This document shows, one piece after another, positions 1 through 8,809 of a stretch of 28,265 nt of DNA. This DNA comes from Schoenoplectus triqueter (taxonomy: Eukaryota > Streptophyta > Magnoliopsida > Poales > Cyperaceae). The stretch lies in contig CAXKVV010001952.1 of assembly GCA_964058805.1 (NCBI GenBank), positions 1-28,265 of the forward strand, given 5' to 3'. The notes beneath the pieces are model-generated. The model had not been told where the DNA came from, ran no database searches, and worked only from the letters and a program-made list of their open reading frames with translations. How positions within the stretch are numbered: position 1 is the first letter of the stretch; the number at the start of each line of letters is the position of its first letter. A program made the translations under genes and the position numbers.

Positions 1-120
1 AAACTGCTTAAAAACAAATTTACTACTGCTATTTATCCTCCTTTCCTAATCCGAGTCTACATACTCCCTTGGCCAGTTGGCCCTCTCATGATCTCCTACC
101 AGAATCCAATTTTTCTCCTC

Positions 121-789
121 TTACAGCCAGACATGTTGCCAGCAACTCTGGTTTCTCAGTGAAAGATTTGACACATCAACCGTTAGCGAGCAATTCATCA
201 CCACATCCACATGGTGCTGTACCATCCCGAAAACCTTGACCCTGCCACCAACTTCAGTTGATGTGTTGAATCTCACATCGCCTGTCGTCAAATCCTGCAC
301 AAACTGTAAATCACTCGTCAGCTGACTAACCATGAGGTCTACTGTCACATTCAATCTGACCGTTCCTCGAGCCTGCGCTACACCTGATGGGGCCACAGCC
401 TGACCAACTAACATCTCATTATAATAAACTGAGGTCAAGCTCGATCCATACCGATACGAAACAGCATTGGGGTTTTTAACCGACACATCTGCAATCACTG
501 ACATATTAAGGGAAGAAGAGGCAGCTGTTCTGGTGGAGAGATTTTCAATCGTTATGGAGTTCATGGTCATGATTGGTTTCTTGACCTTGTACACCGTGAG
601 ACTGATCGTCAGAAGAACTACGAAAATAACAGTAATGAGGATGCCAAATGTGCCAACAAAAAGGGGGGATCGGTGCCAACAGTGGTTTAATTTTGTTTTC
701 TGAGGGGGTTTGAAGGAGAAAAATGAGTCAAGTGTTGCAGCCATGGCTAAAGGTGCAACCTGGTCTTGGCTTTGGGAAGGTTGATGCAT
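121..789 (-). CDS. LEA_2 / NHL-type single-pass membrane protein
   Basis: A single uninterrupted reading frame of 222 residues. The first ~42 residues form a polar, cytosol-facing N-terminus; residues 43-67 are one strong membrane segment ending in the basic patch YKVKK; residues ~97-200 look like a LEA_2 domain, with DVSVKNPN at 101-108, the strand-rich RLNVTVDL stretch and a C-terminal SLTVDVSNLSLRNQSC. This layout is typical of intronless plant NHL / 'late embryogenesis abundant At1g64065-like' proteins, which sit in the plasma or endomembrane and are linked to stress or defence; the precise function here is unknown. Several N-glycosylation sequons lie after the membrane segment, consistent with an extracytoplasmic C-terminus. 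An in-frame Met at residue 16 (codon 742-744) is an equally plausible start. The stop is TAA at 121-123. Length is normal for the family, with no frameshift or internal stop. Confidence 0.9.
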   Translation of the reverse strand: MHQPSQSQDQVAPLAMAATLDSFFSFKPPQKTKLNHCWHRSPLFVGTFGILITVIFVVLLTISLTVYKVKKPIMTMNSITIENLSTRTAASSSLNMSVIADVSVKNPNAVSYRYGSSLTSVYYNEMLVGQAVAPSGVAQARGTVRLNVTVDLMVSQLTSDLQFVQDLTTGDVRFNTSTEVGGRVKVFGMVQHHVDVVMNCSLTVDVSNLSLRNQSCWQHVWL

Positions 790-825
790 GGTTACTGGTT
801 ATTGGTGATAAAAGTAGAGGAAGTA

Positions 826-861
826 GGAGGGAGGGAGGGAGGGAGGGAGGGAGGCGGGGGG
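826..861 (+). repeat. (GGGA)n run upstream of the LEA_2 gene, G-quadruplex-prone
   Basis: Six GGG tracts separated by single A residues run from 829 to 851, followed by GGC and a six-G run at 856-861. The run begins about 40 bases upstream of the annotated start of the minus-strand gene, so it lies in its promoter or 5' leader. The G-rich strand is the template strand; the leader RNA would read as CCCU repeats. Tract number and loop length fit a parallel G-quadruplex. Confidence 0.85.
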
Positions 862-1490
862 TGAAGAACAGGAGTAAATTGGGTGGAGGCAGGGAGGGGC
901 TTTTTAATTTATTAGATTATTAACAGTTCGTAATTTTTTACTTTGGTGGTTGGATGGGTACGGAAGAAAGAGACAATTCTGAGTTATTTAACTTATTTTG
1001 GAATGCTTTCAATTATTTAAGTTAGGAGGAGGCTGATAATAGTCTTCACTCTTTTATTCTCAAAACAAATCTCCAAATTGACCGACGCGTCAAAGAGATT
1101 AGTCAGTGTCTCAGCGTAAAAGTTATCCTGACTATTACGTCTTATGTAACTTCTGATGTTATTTATCTCTAACATGTTGATTATTTATATGCGTTTTTGT
1201 AGTAATTGACATATATTCTTAAAGCAAGTCAGATAACTGCACCTGTTTTTAAAAAATAAATAAAGAACATGGTCGCCAACCACTGAAGCAGGCAGTCTGA
1301 TTGGCTCGTCAGTAAAGCTCACGAATCATTGTGCATTTGTAAATAATATAATATGTGGCCAAATCTAATACAAAAAATAAATCATTCATGCATATTGTAA
1401 ATAACAGACGAGAAAATGATAAAAAATCGAGAAAGCTGAGTACACTTCTACTCAAGATACCTAGAGAAGGATCAGTAACTGATTATATCT
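862..1490. other. upstream region of the LEA_2 gene, no gene seen
   Basis: AT-rich DNA with no coding signal. On the minus strand an AT-rich stretch near 905-920 could act as a core promoter for the LEA_2 gene, with a C/T-rich leader between it and the start codon, but no canonical TATA box is clear. Confidence 0.4.
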
Positions 1491-1571
1491 AACATGTTGC
1501 GCCTTATGTGGCAAAACAAAACATAACATGTTGCGCCTTATGTGGCAAAACAAAACATAACATGTTTGCGC
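1491..1571. repeat. 34-bp tandem repeat, two exact copies plus a partial third
   Basis: Copies at 1491-1524 and 1525-1558 are identical, each starting AACATGTTGCGCC and ending AAAACAAAACAT. A third copy starts at 1559 and diverges after AACATGTTTGCGC. The same TGTTTGCGCATTA core recurs near 1661, so the array has a degenerate continuation. Non-coding. Confidence 0.9.
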
Positions 1572-1679
1572 ATTAATTGCTACTAATAATATAAAACATT
1601 CATTACTAGCAATTATATCTAAAAAATCAAAACATAAATATTTAAAGTTTCAAAATAATGTTTGCGCATTATTTGCAGT

Positions 1680-1866
1680 GCTTGATTATATTTTCGATTC
1701 TATTTACATCTATTGATTTCATTATTAATAGTAAATTAATAAAAACTATTATATCAACTATTTTGACTATTTACATCAATCATATATGTAATTTATAATA
1801 AGAATATAGTCTCATTAATATAAACTTCTACACTGCTTGATTGTTGGTACTATGATCTACTTATAT
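1680..1866. repeat. degenerate AT-rich repeat unit, left of the CACTA element
   Basis: This stretch contains words such as CTATTTACATCTATTGATT followed by a 'catcaat...taatttataataagaatatagtc' type pattern. The same order of words reappears at 4120-4460 on the far side of the CACTA element. It looks like the left half of a decayed repeat array that the transposon split. Confidence 0.45.
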
Positions 1867-1895
1867 CACTACTAGAATTTGAGTTATTACCGTGG
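1867..1895 (+). repeat. CACTA left terminal inverted repeat
   Basis: Starts CACTACTAGAATT and ends TTATTACCGTGG; it pairs with 4080-4108 with mismatches only in the central four bases. Confidence 0.88.
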
Positions 1896-2390
1896 TTAGT
1901 TGATATTTTTTCTATGATAAATCTGAGTTCTACGGAAATAAAGAGATTGACGCGTGAACCTCATCATTTCTGTAGACAAATTCATGGAAGAAATTTGCAC
2001 GGAATATAATCTATATTTTCACAGAAATACTCCAGAACTCTCTATTTCACATAAATAAATACATGCTTTCACGGAAATATTCTACTCTGTCACACCCATT
2101 ATTTTCTAATTTATTTACTAGCCTCTTTCATTTTCAGCCAAAACAATTTCTTTCTTTAACCTAAATGAAATTTCAATCTCCGCCAAAATGAATTGACAAT
2201 CCACCAAAAAATTTGGAGATGCCACATGTTTTACTCCAATTCTTTTTAAGGATCGATTGGATCCCTGTTTTTTCTTTTTAGTTAACCCAAAATTTGAAGA
2301 TGTCGCATCTTTCATCGTCCTCACCTCACCTCCTTCGTTCTCTAACCAAAACTAAACCCTCCACCTCATCCGTCCTCTTCCTCTCCCTTT

Positions 2391-2800
2391 CTCAAGAACA
2401 CGAAACAATCCAACTCTTTCTCGCCGGACGGTCGATATTTCGCCGCTCTATCTCCCGAATCAACCTTAAAGGTGCGAGCTTCATTTTTTTCCACAATTAG
2501 TTTCAAATTTGTGCTTAATTTGACTACAAATTTCTGAAATTTATTTAATATTCTTCAATTTTTAGGTATGAGATACAAGCTCTGGAGAAATCTTGGCTGA
2601 TTAGAAGGATCCCGACTCAGCTGCCGTCTACTCTTACATTGCATGCTCTAATGGAAGAAAGAAGGTACTTGTGATGATATTTTCTTCTCTCAGTAAAATT
2701 TTGATGAACCTCAATTATGATTCAAATGTTAACTTCTTTTTAGGGTAAGAAGAAAAATATTGTCCTGGTTACTTTGGGTACTGCTACTGGAGATGTCAAA
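2391..2800 (+). pseudogene. captured WD-repeat gene fragment (WDR43/UTP5-like), three exons with introns
   Basis: Three exon-like blocks join in phase 0. Block 1 (about 2391-2471) ends FSPDGRYFAALSPESTLK at a GTGCGA donor. Block 2 (2566-2664) follows a TTTAG acceptor and reads through DTSSGEILAD and KDPDSAAVYSYIACSNGRKK to a GTACTT donor. Block 3 (2744-2800) follows TTTTTAG and reads GKKKNIVLVTLGTATGDVK. This is the N-terminal WD40 pattern of plant WDR43/UTP5-like proteins, nucleolar factors in small-subunit ribosome assembly. Two stops interrupt block 2: TGA at 2569-2571 and TAG at 2602-2604, both where Trp is expected, so each is one G-to-A change. The copy lies inside the CACTA element and cannot make the full protein. 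The family call rests on remembered motifs; another nucleolar WD protein is possible. Confidence 0.72.
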
Positions 2801-3263
2801 TTCTTAATTGCAAATCATTTTTTATGATAATTATTTATTCTTTAATTTTATCTTGTTAAAGTCCATCAAAGTCCTAATTCTATCTATATTGGGTATCTAT
2901 ATTGGCATTACTACAGAACTTCAATATTTCTTATAGAAATATTGACATTACTCACAGAAATATTGACTCTAATTTTATTTTTACAGTTGGCGTCATATTT
3001 GCTCTTCTATAGAAGAAATAAATTAGGTAATTAATATTTATTGCTTCTATCTCTATCTTGTTACACCTCTAATTTTTCTTCCTTGTCCAAATCAAACATC
3101 CAGAAACCTATTATGTTTTCTTAAATTTGATATTAAGAGGTACTTCTTTGTTGGGAGTTCAACATCCTACTTTTCAGATAACAAAGACTAAATTTAAGAT
3201 AATTATTGGGAGGTACTGTTTTGTTGATAGCATACTAATTTATATTACTAACTTCACTCATAG

Positions 3264-3486
3264 GATCATCATAGTCTCATTCCTCAGTCATTTCAAAGAG
3301 CTATGAGGATGCATATAGCTTTACCTCAGGTGAATTTTTAGTTTTCTATAGTGAGAATTGAGTGCAAACAAATAAGGTTTTGATGTTTCACAATACTAAT
3401 TTTTATTGTTCACTGTATGTTGTGCTTGTAGGGTCATAGTCTCGTTTCTCAGCCAACTCAAGGACATCATATGCTTTTCAATTATA
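3264..3486 (+). other. two related exon-like segments in the CACTA interior
   Basis: A 66-base open block at 3264-3329 is bounded by an acceptor-like TAG and a donor-like GTGAAT; it reads DHHSLIPQSFQRAMRMHIALPQ in part, ending before the donor. A second block starts after TTGTAG near 3432 with GHSLVSQPTQGHHM. Both share a CATAGTCTC-TTCTCAG core, suggesting duplicated exons. They may be remnants of the element's own transposase gene or another captured gene; I do not recognise them. Confidence 0.35.
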
Positions 3487-3639
3487 GCAATATAGCTGTT
3501 GATATAAGAGTTTATATTTTGGCAGTTCAATACCTGTATTTTCTGATTTGATGTACTTACAATTGATGTTTTTATATGCTATATTATTTTTCTGAAGTTA
3601 TTTTCAATGCTTGATTATTTTAATTTGTCATCAGTTGAC

Positions 3640-3775
3640 AATTGGAAATAAAATAATTCGCGTTACTGACAGTAATAATTAAAAGTTACTAACAGAAATA
3701 ATTCGCATTACAGATAGAAATAATGTGGTGTTAGTGCTAGAAATAATGTGCTTTTACTGACAGAAATAATGGGTT
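3640..3775. repeat. short-period degenerate repeat inside the CACTA element
   Basis: The word AGAAATAAT, usually preceded by TTACTGAC-like sequence, recurs about five times with a period near 23-25 bases. It resembles the ACGGAAAT subterminal words and may be an expanded transposase-binding region. Confidence 0.6.
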
Positions 3776-4079
3776 CACCTATTGTAATTTTTCTTAAAAT
3801 CTACGTAAATTAATTAATAATAGAAAAATAATAATGTGGATGAATAGAATTATTCGGTGACTTGTTAAAGTTATTTCCGTGGAAGTAAGAACCATGAGAC
3901 GTGAAACTATTTCCGTAAAATCATTATCGTGCTTCTCGGAAAATGATTATCTCTGTGATATTCTACGGAAATAATATTTGTTCTGGCGATGAAAGTACCG
4001 TGGAAGTCTTTCCGTAGGTAATTCACGGAAATGACGTCTTTTTCGTGCTTGAGTCCACGGAACAAGTGTTTTTTTCCTT

Positions 4080-4108
4080 CCACGGTAATAACAACAATTC
4101 TAGTAGTG
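4080..4108 (-). repeat. CACTA right terminal inverted repeat
   Basis: Inverse complement reads CACTACTAGAATT then TTATTACCGTGG, matching the left terminus. It ends at 4108. Confidence 0.88.
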
Positions 4109-4480
4109 CATCGATTATATTATTCTATTTACATATGTCAATTTGATTATTAATATTAGTTAGATAAAACAATTGGTGTCATGATGCTATTAAGATGAAT
4201 TAATTGATAATTTACATTAAGAATAGAGTCATATTTAATATGCCTGGTACTAAATATGATTCTACTCATGACAATATAATATATATTGTGCTATTTATAT
4301 CTATCGATTTGATTATTAATATTTGTTGGTTAAAATGATAGGTACCTAATCGCGATGTTGTTTATATCAATGATTTTGACTATTACATCAATCAAAATGA
4401 CAATTTATATTAACGATAGAATCACATTAATATATTCGAGACACTATTTATATCAATATATGGGGCTATTTAGGGTTCAC
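4109..4480. repeat. degenerate ~165-bp repeat units right of the CACTA element
   Basis: The order of words 'ctatttacat...caatttgattattaatatt...aatttacattaagaatagagtc' near 4125-4240 is repeated as 'ctatttatat...cgatttgattattaatatt...aatttatattaacgatagaatc' near 4290-4420, a spacing of about 165 bases. The same pattern occurs left of the CACTA element, so the transposon probably landed in this array. Confidence 0.5.
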
Positions 4481-4497
4481 GGTGAAAGATTGAAATA

Positions 4498-4505
4498 TCG
4501 ATGTA
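4498..4505. repeat. target-site duplication, left (TCGATGTA)
   Basis: Eight bases TCGATGTA directly before the hAT MITE, identical to 4942-4949. Confidence 0.85.
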
Positions 4506-4941
4506 CATGGACGGATGTAGGATTTTAGTCAGGGGGGCAAATATCGGATTGTAATAGCTTATCGGGTTTAAATCCATTAACTAATCGGGTACTAAATAAA
4601 AAAATAATAATTTAATATATATTCTTACCTAATAAAAAATTATTAAAATAATAACATTTTATATATTAAAAATAACAATAAAATAAAGCTCAAAGTAATA
4701 GATAATCAAGTTGATGAAGAAAATTTTCATGAATAAAACTTTATATTTTGATATCTTTGCATAATTATTTCATTATATATGATATTAAATATTTTTTCTC
4801 AATAAAATTAATCAGACAATCCAGGGGGGCAAAAAAATTTTCCAGGGGGGGGCAAACTACCGAAAGTATTACCGAAAAGCACTGTTTTTTAAAATCCAGG
4901 GGGGCCGCTGCCCCCCCTGGTACACTATGCATCCGCCACTG
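4506..4941. mobile_element. hAT-type MITE (Tip100-like ends)
   Basis: The 436-bp element is bordered by a perfect 8-bp duplication TCGATGTA, the length made by hAT transposases. Ends are CATGGACGGATG on the left and, inverted, CAGTGGCGGATG on the right: 12-base inverted repeats with three mismatches, close to the CAGTGGCGGA-type ends common in plant hAT MITEs. The subterminal parts hold several copies of CCAGGGGGGC-like tracts, including a G/C hairpin at about 4897-4921. No transposase is encoded; the apparent reading frames crossing it are chance. Confidence 0.85.
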
Positions 4942-4949
4942 TCGATGTA
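4942..4949. repeat. target-site duplication, right (TCGATGTA)
   Basis: Exact copy of 4498-4505 immediately after the hAT MITE. Confidence 0.85.
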
Positions 4950-5068
4950 GACAGATGACCGGCAGGGATTGAACCCTTATCGAGGAAGAAGATCGCCACA
5001 CAAAGATGGGAGAGAAGAATAAGAGGCGTCTGTTAGAGAATAAAAGTGATTGGTTCGATGACGGGTAA

Positions 5069-5329
5069 GAGCATCCGCATCTCATTGTCAAATTGATTGT
5101 CAAATAAGATTTGACAATTGTCATTTGAATTTCAGGGATACAAAGACTAGACAAAATTAGACAATTGTCTAAATTTGAAAATTCATTTGATAAGCCATGT
5201 CAGCGAAGAAGCAAAAAATTAACTACGAAAGTGCCATTTTGACAATTTCTTTCTATCCAAGGATGCCACTCCAATTGATGATATGGTTTAAAAAAATAAT
5301 TTTGATAGTCGACATCAATGCTGATGCTC
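5069..5329. mobile_element. Tourist-like (PIF/Harbinger) MITE
   Basis: Left end GAGCATCCGCAT and inverted right end GAGCATCAGCAT match at 11 of 12 bases, the GC-containing 'GAGCATC' end typical of plant Tourist-like MITEs. The flanking triplet is TAA on the left and CAA on the right, so the expected TAA/TTA duplication has one mismatch. The interior is rich in TTTGACAATTGTC-like words and has no coding capacity. Confidence 0.65.
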
Positions 5330-7344
5330 CAAGAGAAAAAAAATAGAAGGCGCAAATGAGACTATGAGATGAGAAGAGACGCACATAGGCACCAACTGAA
5401 AATTTCAAAATATTTTGAATATTTTAAAAGAGGATGATATTTAGTCCCCGGCACTTGTCCCCCAAGAAAAATCCCTAAACATTGACATGAAGAGACTCAC
5501 CAGCGAAAATATATGAAATATCTGGCCAAAAAAAATATTTTAACTATTTATAGTTTGTATAGTATCTATTTATATAACAAAAGTAGTTATTAATAACTAT
5601 TACATAAATAAAAATAAATTTAAATAGCGTTGACTTCAAAAAGTTATTTATACTCTCTCATTTAGTTATTAATAGTTAATATAAAAGTCTTTCATTTAAA
5701 AAATATGAGGTGTCTAATGTGTCTAATTTGAATTATTTATAATTAGAAGTTACATTATTTATATCAATTGAGATAATTATTCATATTCATTGCAACAATG
5801 TTTTTATAACCAGAGTTCTTCACAATATTCTTTAATGTAGGAAGTTATTTATAATTATGATCAGTCTTATTTATATTTATTAAATTAGTTATTGATATTT
5901 ATTGTAATAATATTTTTTTTATTGTTCGCAATGTAGCTCTTTATTGTTATCACTGGTATTATTTGTTCTCACTGAATTGGATGTTATTGTCTAGTTTTTT
6001 TTTTCAAAGATAATGATTGGTACAAAATCCTGATGCAACTTGTTGAAAATTAGCATTTTTTCCATTGTATAGAATAAAAAAAACTCGTATGATGAAAGAA
6101 CTAAATGTCAAATTAAGCTAAAAAATGAATAACATATTCAATCATGCTAGTCTATTGGACAAAATCTTTCAAGAAAAACAAAAGAAAAAAATATTAGTTA
6201 GATCAATACATAAGTGATAGTATACCACTAATAATTATACTTCAAATTCATTAAGATCTACTGAAGATGTATTGAAATTAATAACAAATCTAAAGCAATT
6301 AAAAATTTATAAAAACAATTACATAATTATGTCGTATAGATCCTAACCATCAACAAACTATATATTACCAACTCATCCAGTCACATAAAAATAGCCATAA
6401 ATTTCATTTTCTTTTTCTAGCATTAAGTAGAAAAAAATATCAAATAGATTTATTATGATAGAAAATATAAAAAAGGCTCCGACCAACCCAAATAATATCA
6501 TTTTTATTAAGAAAAAATAAGAAAGTCCTAATAACAAATAGGCTTCTCTCACGCACATGATTCTTACGTCTTGTAAATTCATCCAAATAGGAAATGGACA
6601 GATTCATATATGTTCCGTCTCATAGTTGCAGAGACAGAGGCCATCACAAAAATAACTTCTTTTTGAATACTAGGACGGAGAAAGATATTTGAAGAAAAAG
6701 TTTCTCTCTAATTAATTTTACACCAAATGGATGCTTTAAAGTTTAAATAGATTCAAATCTAAAGGCTTCAGTGTCCAAATAAGGAAACAATGAACTTAAA
6801 TGCGCCGAGAAAAGAAAAAAGGAAAATTACGACTGGGGATAAATAATGGGGACGAATGTTTGAGGATATATATATTATTCCTATTTTAAACTCTGATTGT
6901 ATATAACAAAAATGGAAAGAGGAAGAAAGTCATTATATGTTGTAATATTTAACGAATAAAATTTATAAGTTGCTCTGTTAATCTTCGTGCGAAAACAGTT
7001 CTGATCAATACAGTACTATCATTGATTTTGCAAGAAATCACGAGCCAAAATCGAAAATCTTGCATTTTCCACAACCTAAAATTTTCAAGTCCTAACAAAG
7101 TATTTTTTTCTCTTTTTCTCTCTCTGATAATAGTGACAGATTTATTTATTTTTCTTTTTCTGATAAGTGAGAGAGAGTATATGGATGTATATTTATAAAC
7201 CAATGCATCTGCTTAATACACTTGTTCAATGCACTCCTTCAGTGCATATATTCAATCTTATAACGGGTTAGATTTGAATTCAAATTTTCCATAATAGGTG
7301 TAATGATAATTAAATCCAACATATGCAAAAGGGGTAAAGTCTTC
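5330..7344. other. intergenic AT-rich region, no gene recognised
   Basis: No coding pattern or clear transposon ends found. Between about 5753 and 5990 two segments beginning TTATTTATAT are similar over ~55 bases with a ~116-base spacing, which hints at another degenerate duplicated repeat. The short minus-strand open frames near 6373-6582 and 6949-7203 have no recognisable motif and are low-complexity. Confidence 0.5.
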
Positions 7345-7386
7345 GTTGTGAACAGCGACGGGGATGTTGTGGACAGCGACGGGGAT
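7345..7386. repeat. 21-bp tandem duplication
   Basis: Two adjacent copies, 7345-7365 and 7366-7386, of a unit starting GTTGTG and ending AGCGACGGGGAT, differing at one base. It is a small GC-rich patch in AT-rich DNA and is not within a recognisable gene. Confidence 0.85.
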
Positions 7387-7609
7387 GGATTAGCAGGGAT
7401 TAATATATTATTCCTTTAAGTTATTTCATAAGTCTTCTTCCATTTCATTCTTCTTCTTTTTTTGGAGGGAAATCTTCTCTCAATTTTGATACTGCGACTA
7501 TGCACATCAATTTCAATCACAGGTTTTATCTGTGTTATCACATCCGTACTTGTCATTCAATAAGAAAAGTTCTTTGATTTATACATCTGAAATTCGACCA
7601 ATAACAATT

Positions 7610-8809
7610 GGGTAAATTTTCTGAGATCATTAAACTACACCTCAAAATCATATTTGAATACCGAACTTCATTTTTAGTAATTAAACTTTAAGATTTATTT
7701 AAATTTGATCATCCCATTAATTTTACTATCTAAACATAATGGAGTACTTAGCATGACCTCTAATTAAAGTTTAAATACATATATTTTTATATAAAATTTA
7801 AAAATATGACAACATAAATCACAAACTAATTATTTCTATTTCATTTCTTTTTTTTAAAAAGAAAAAAAATCTTTTTTAAAATATTTGTTATTTCCTAGAA
7901 ATGATTATATTATTTAGAATATATGTTCTTAGCATAATTTTTAAATTAGTTAATTAAATTTATATATTAATTGTTATTTATATAATAATTAAATCATACA
8001 AATTAAAATATCTTTAACTATAAAATATTAACATTCAATTATAGCATGATATTAATATCTCGAGATAAAATATGAAATTAAAAAGTTTTTAAAATAAATA
8101 AAATTAGATTACTGATATAAATTATAGTTTTTTTATAATAATTATTCAAATAATTCAAATTTTAATAATAAAAGTGATAAAATCAAAATTTTAAAAATAC
8201 GAATGACAGCGCGTCACTACCAATGGCGCTGTGTAAATGTGTCAGTCCCACTAGCGCGTTTGTGTAAAGTCGCCACTGGGAGTGACGCCTTTCAGTTTTT
8301 TTTTAAACTTAGAGTTTGGTTGCTTGTTGGTCCTGACGCTAGTGGGAAAAACGTCACTATCACTGGCGTCTTTCTGTTTTTTTTAAGAAAATGACTGAAA
8401 AGTAAAAAAAAGAAAAGGAAAGAAGTCATTGTCAGTGGCACGCTGTCATTCGTATTCTTAAAATTTTAATTTTATCACTCTTATTATTAAAATTAGAAAT
8501 ATTTGAATAATTATGATAAAAAGTATAAATTATCTTATTAAATTATATGCTCTATTGCATAAAAATACGTTACTATTGCATAAAAAATTGTTATAAATAA
8601 TCAATAATTTACCAATCTTACATAATTTTTTTATGAACATACATTTTTATATAATATTATATAATTTTCATTAAATTTGGATGAAAAAACTAACCGGGTG
8701 GTCAAATTTAGACAAACATTAGATTTTGTGACTAAAAACAAATAAATAAAAAAAATTATGATCAAATATGAATTCGAGATATAGTTTATGACCTCCTAAA
8801 AATTTACTC
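7610..8809. mobile_element. long inverted-repeat (Mutator-like or foldback) non-autonomous element
   Basis: The left outer arm (about 7610-7790) starts GGGTAAATTTT and carries CATATTTGA, TTTTTAGT and TAAATTTGATCATCC. The inverse complement of about 8620-8809 shows GAGTAAATTTT and the same words in the same order. An inner pair of arms, 8113-8224 and 8427-8534, continues the symmetry. Together they form a ~1.2-kb imperfect palindrome, with extra DNA in the left arm. Long terminal inverted repeats suggest a Mutator-like MITE, but no clean 9-bp target duplication is visible. No transposase. Confidence 0.65.
8113..8534. repeat. inner hairpin with GC-rich palindromic islands
   Basis: Arms 8113-8224 and 8427-8534 pair closely, including AATACGAATGACAGCG against its inverted copy near 8443-8458. 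The loop and arm tips hold repeated variants of a GCGTCACT..CCAGTGGCG-type motif in both orientations, at about 8210-8228, 8240-8257, 8270-8289, 8332-8346 and 8351-8370. An open frame at 8203-8394 crosses these islands but is a by-product of the repeat. Confidence 0.75.

Larger units (their letters stand above)
1867..4108 (+). mobile_element. non-autonomous CACTA (En/Spm) transposon carrying host-gene fragments
   Basis: The element starts CACTACTAGAATT and ends with its inverse complement; the 29-base terminal inverted repeats (1867-1895 and 4080-4108) match at 26 positions and end in TTATTACCGTGG. Subterminal regions (about 1920-2090 and 3860-4090) hold many copies of an ACGGAAAT-type word in both orientations, as expected for TNPA-like binding sites of CACTA elements. 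Flanking triplets are TAT and CAT, so the 3-bp target duplication is present only with one mismatch. At 2242 bp it has no transposase frame and would depend on a partner element. The interior carries fragments of a WD-repeat gene. The plus strand is assigned from the captured gene. Confidence 0.88.

Noticed and set aside
723..923. Plus-strand open frame with Gly/Arg repeats
   Set aside because: It is produced by the GGGA repeat and the reverse of the LEA_2 gene start; it has no family features.
3640..3775. Possible CRISPR-like array
   Set aside because: Units are degenerate, lack unique spacers, and lie inside a plant transposon.
4748..5154. Overlapping open frames on both strands
   Set aside because: They cross the hAT MITE boundary and its C/G tracts, so they are not genes.
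8203..8394. Small open frame across the GC islands
   Set aside because: Its composition follows the repeated palindromic motif; no start context or conserved domain.
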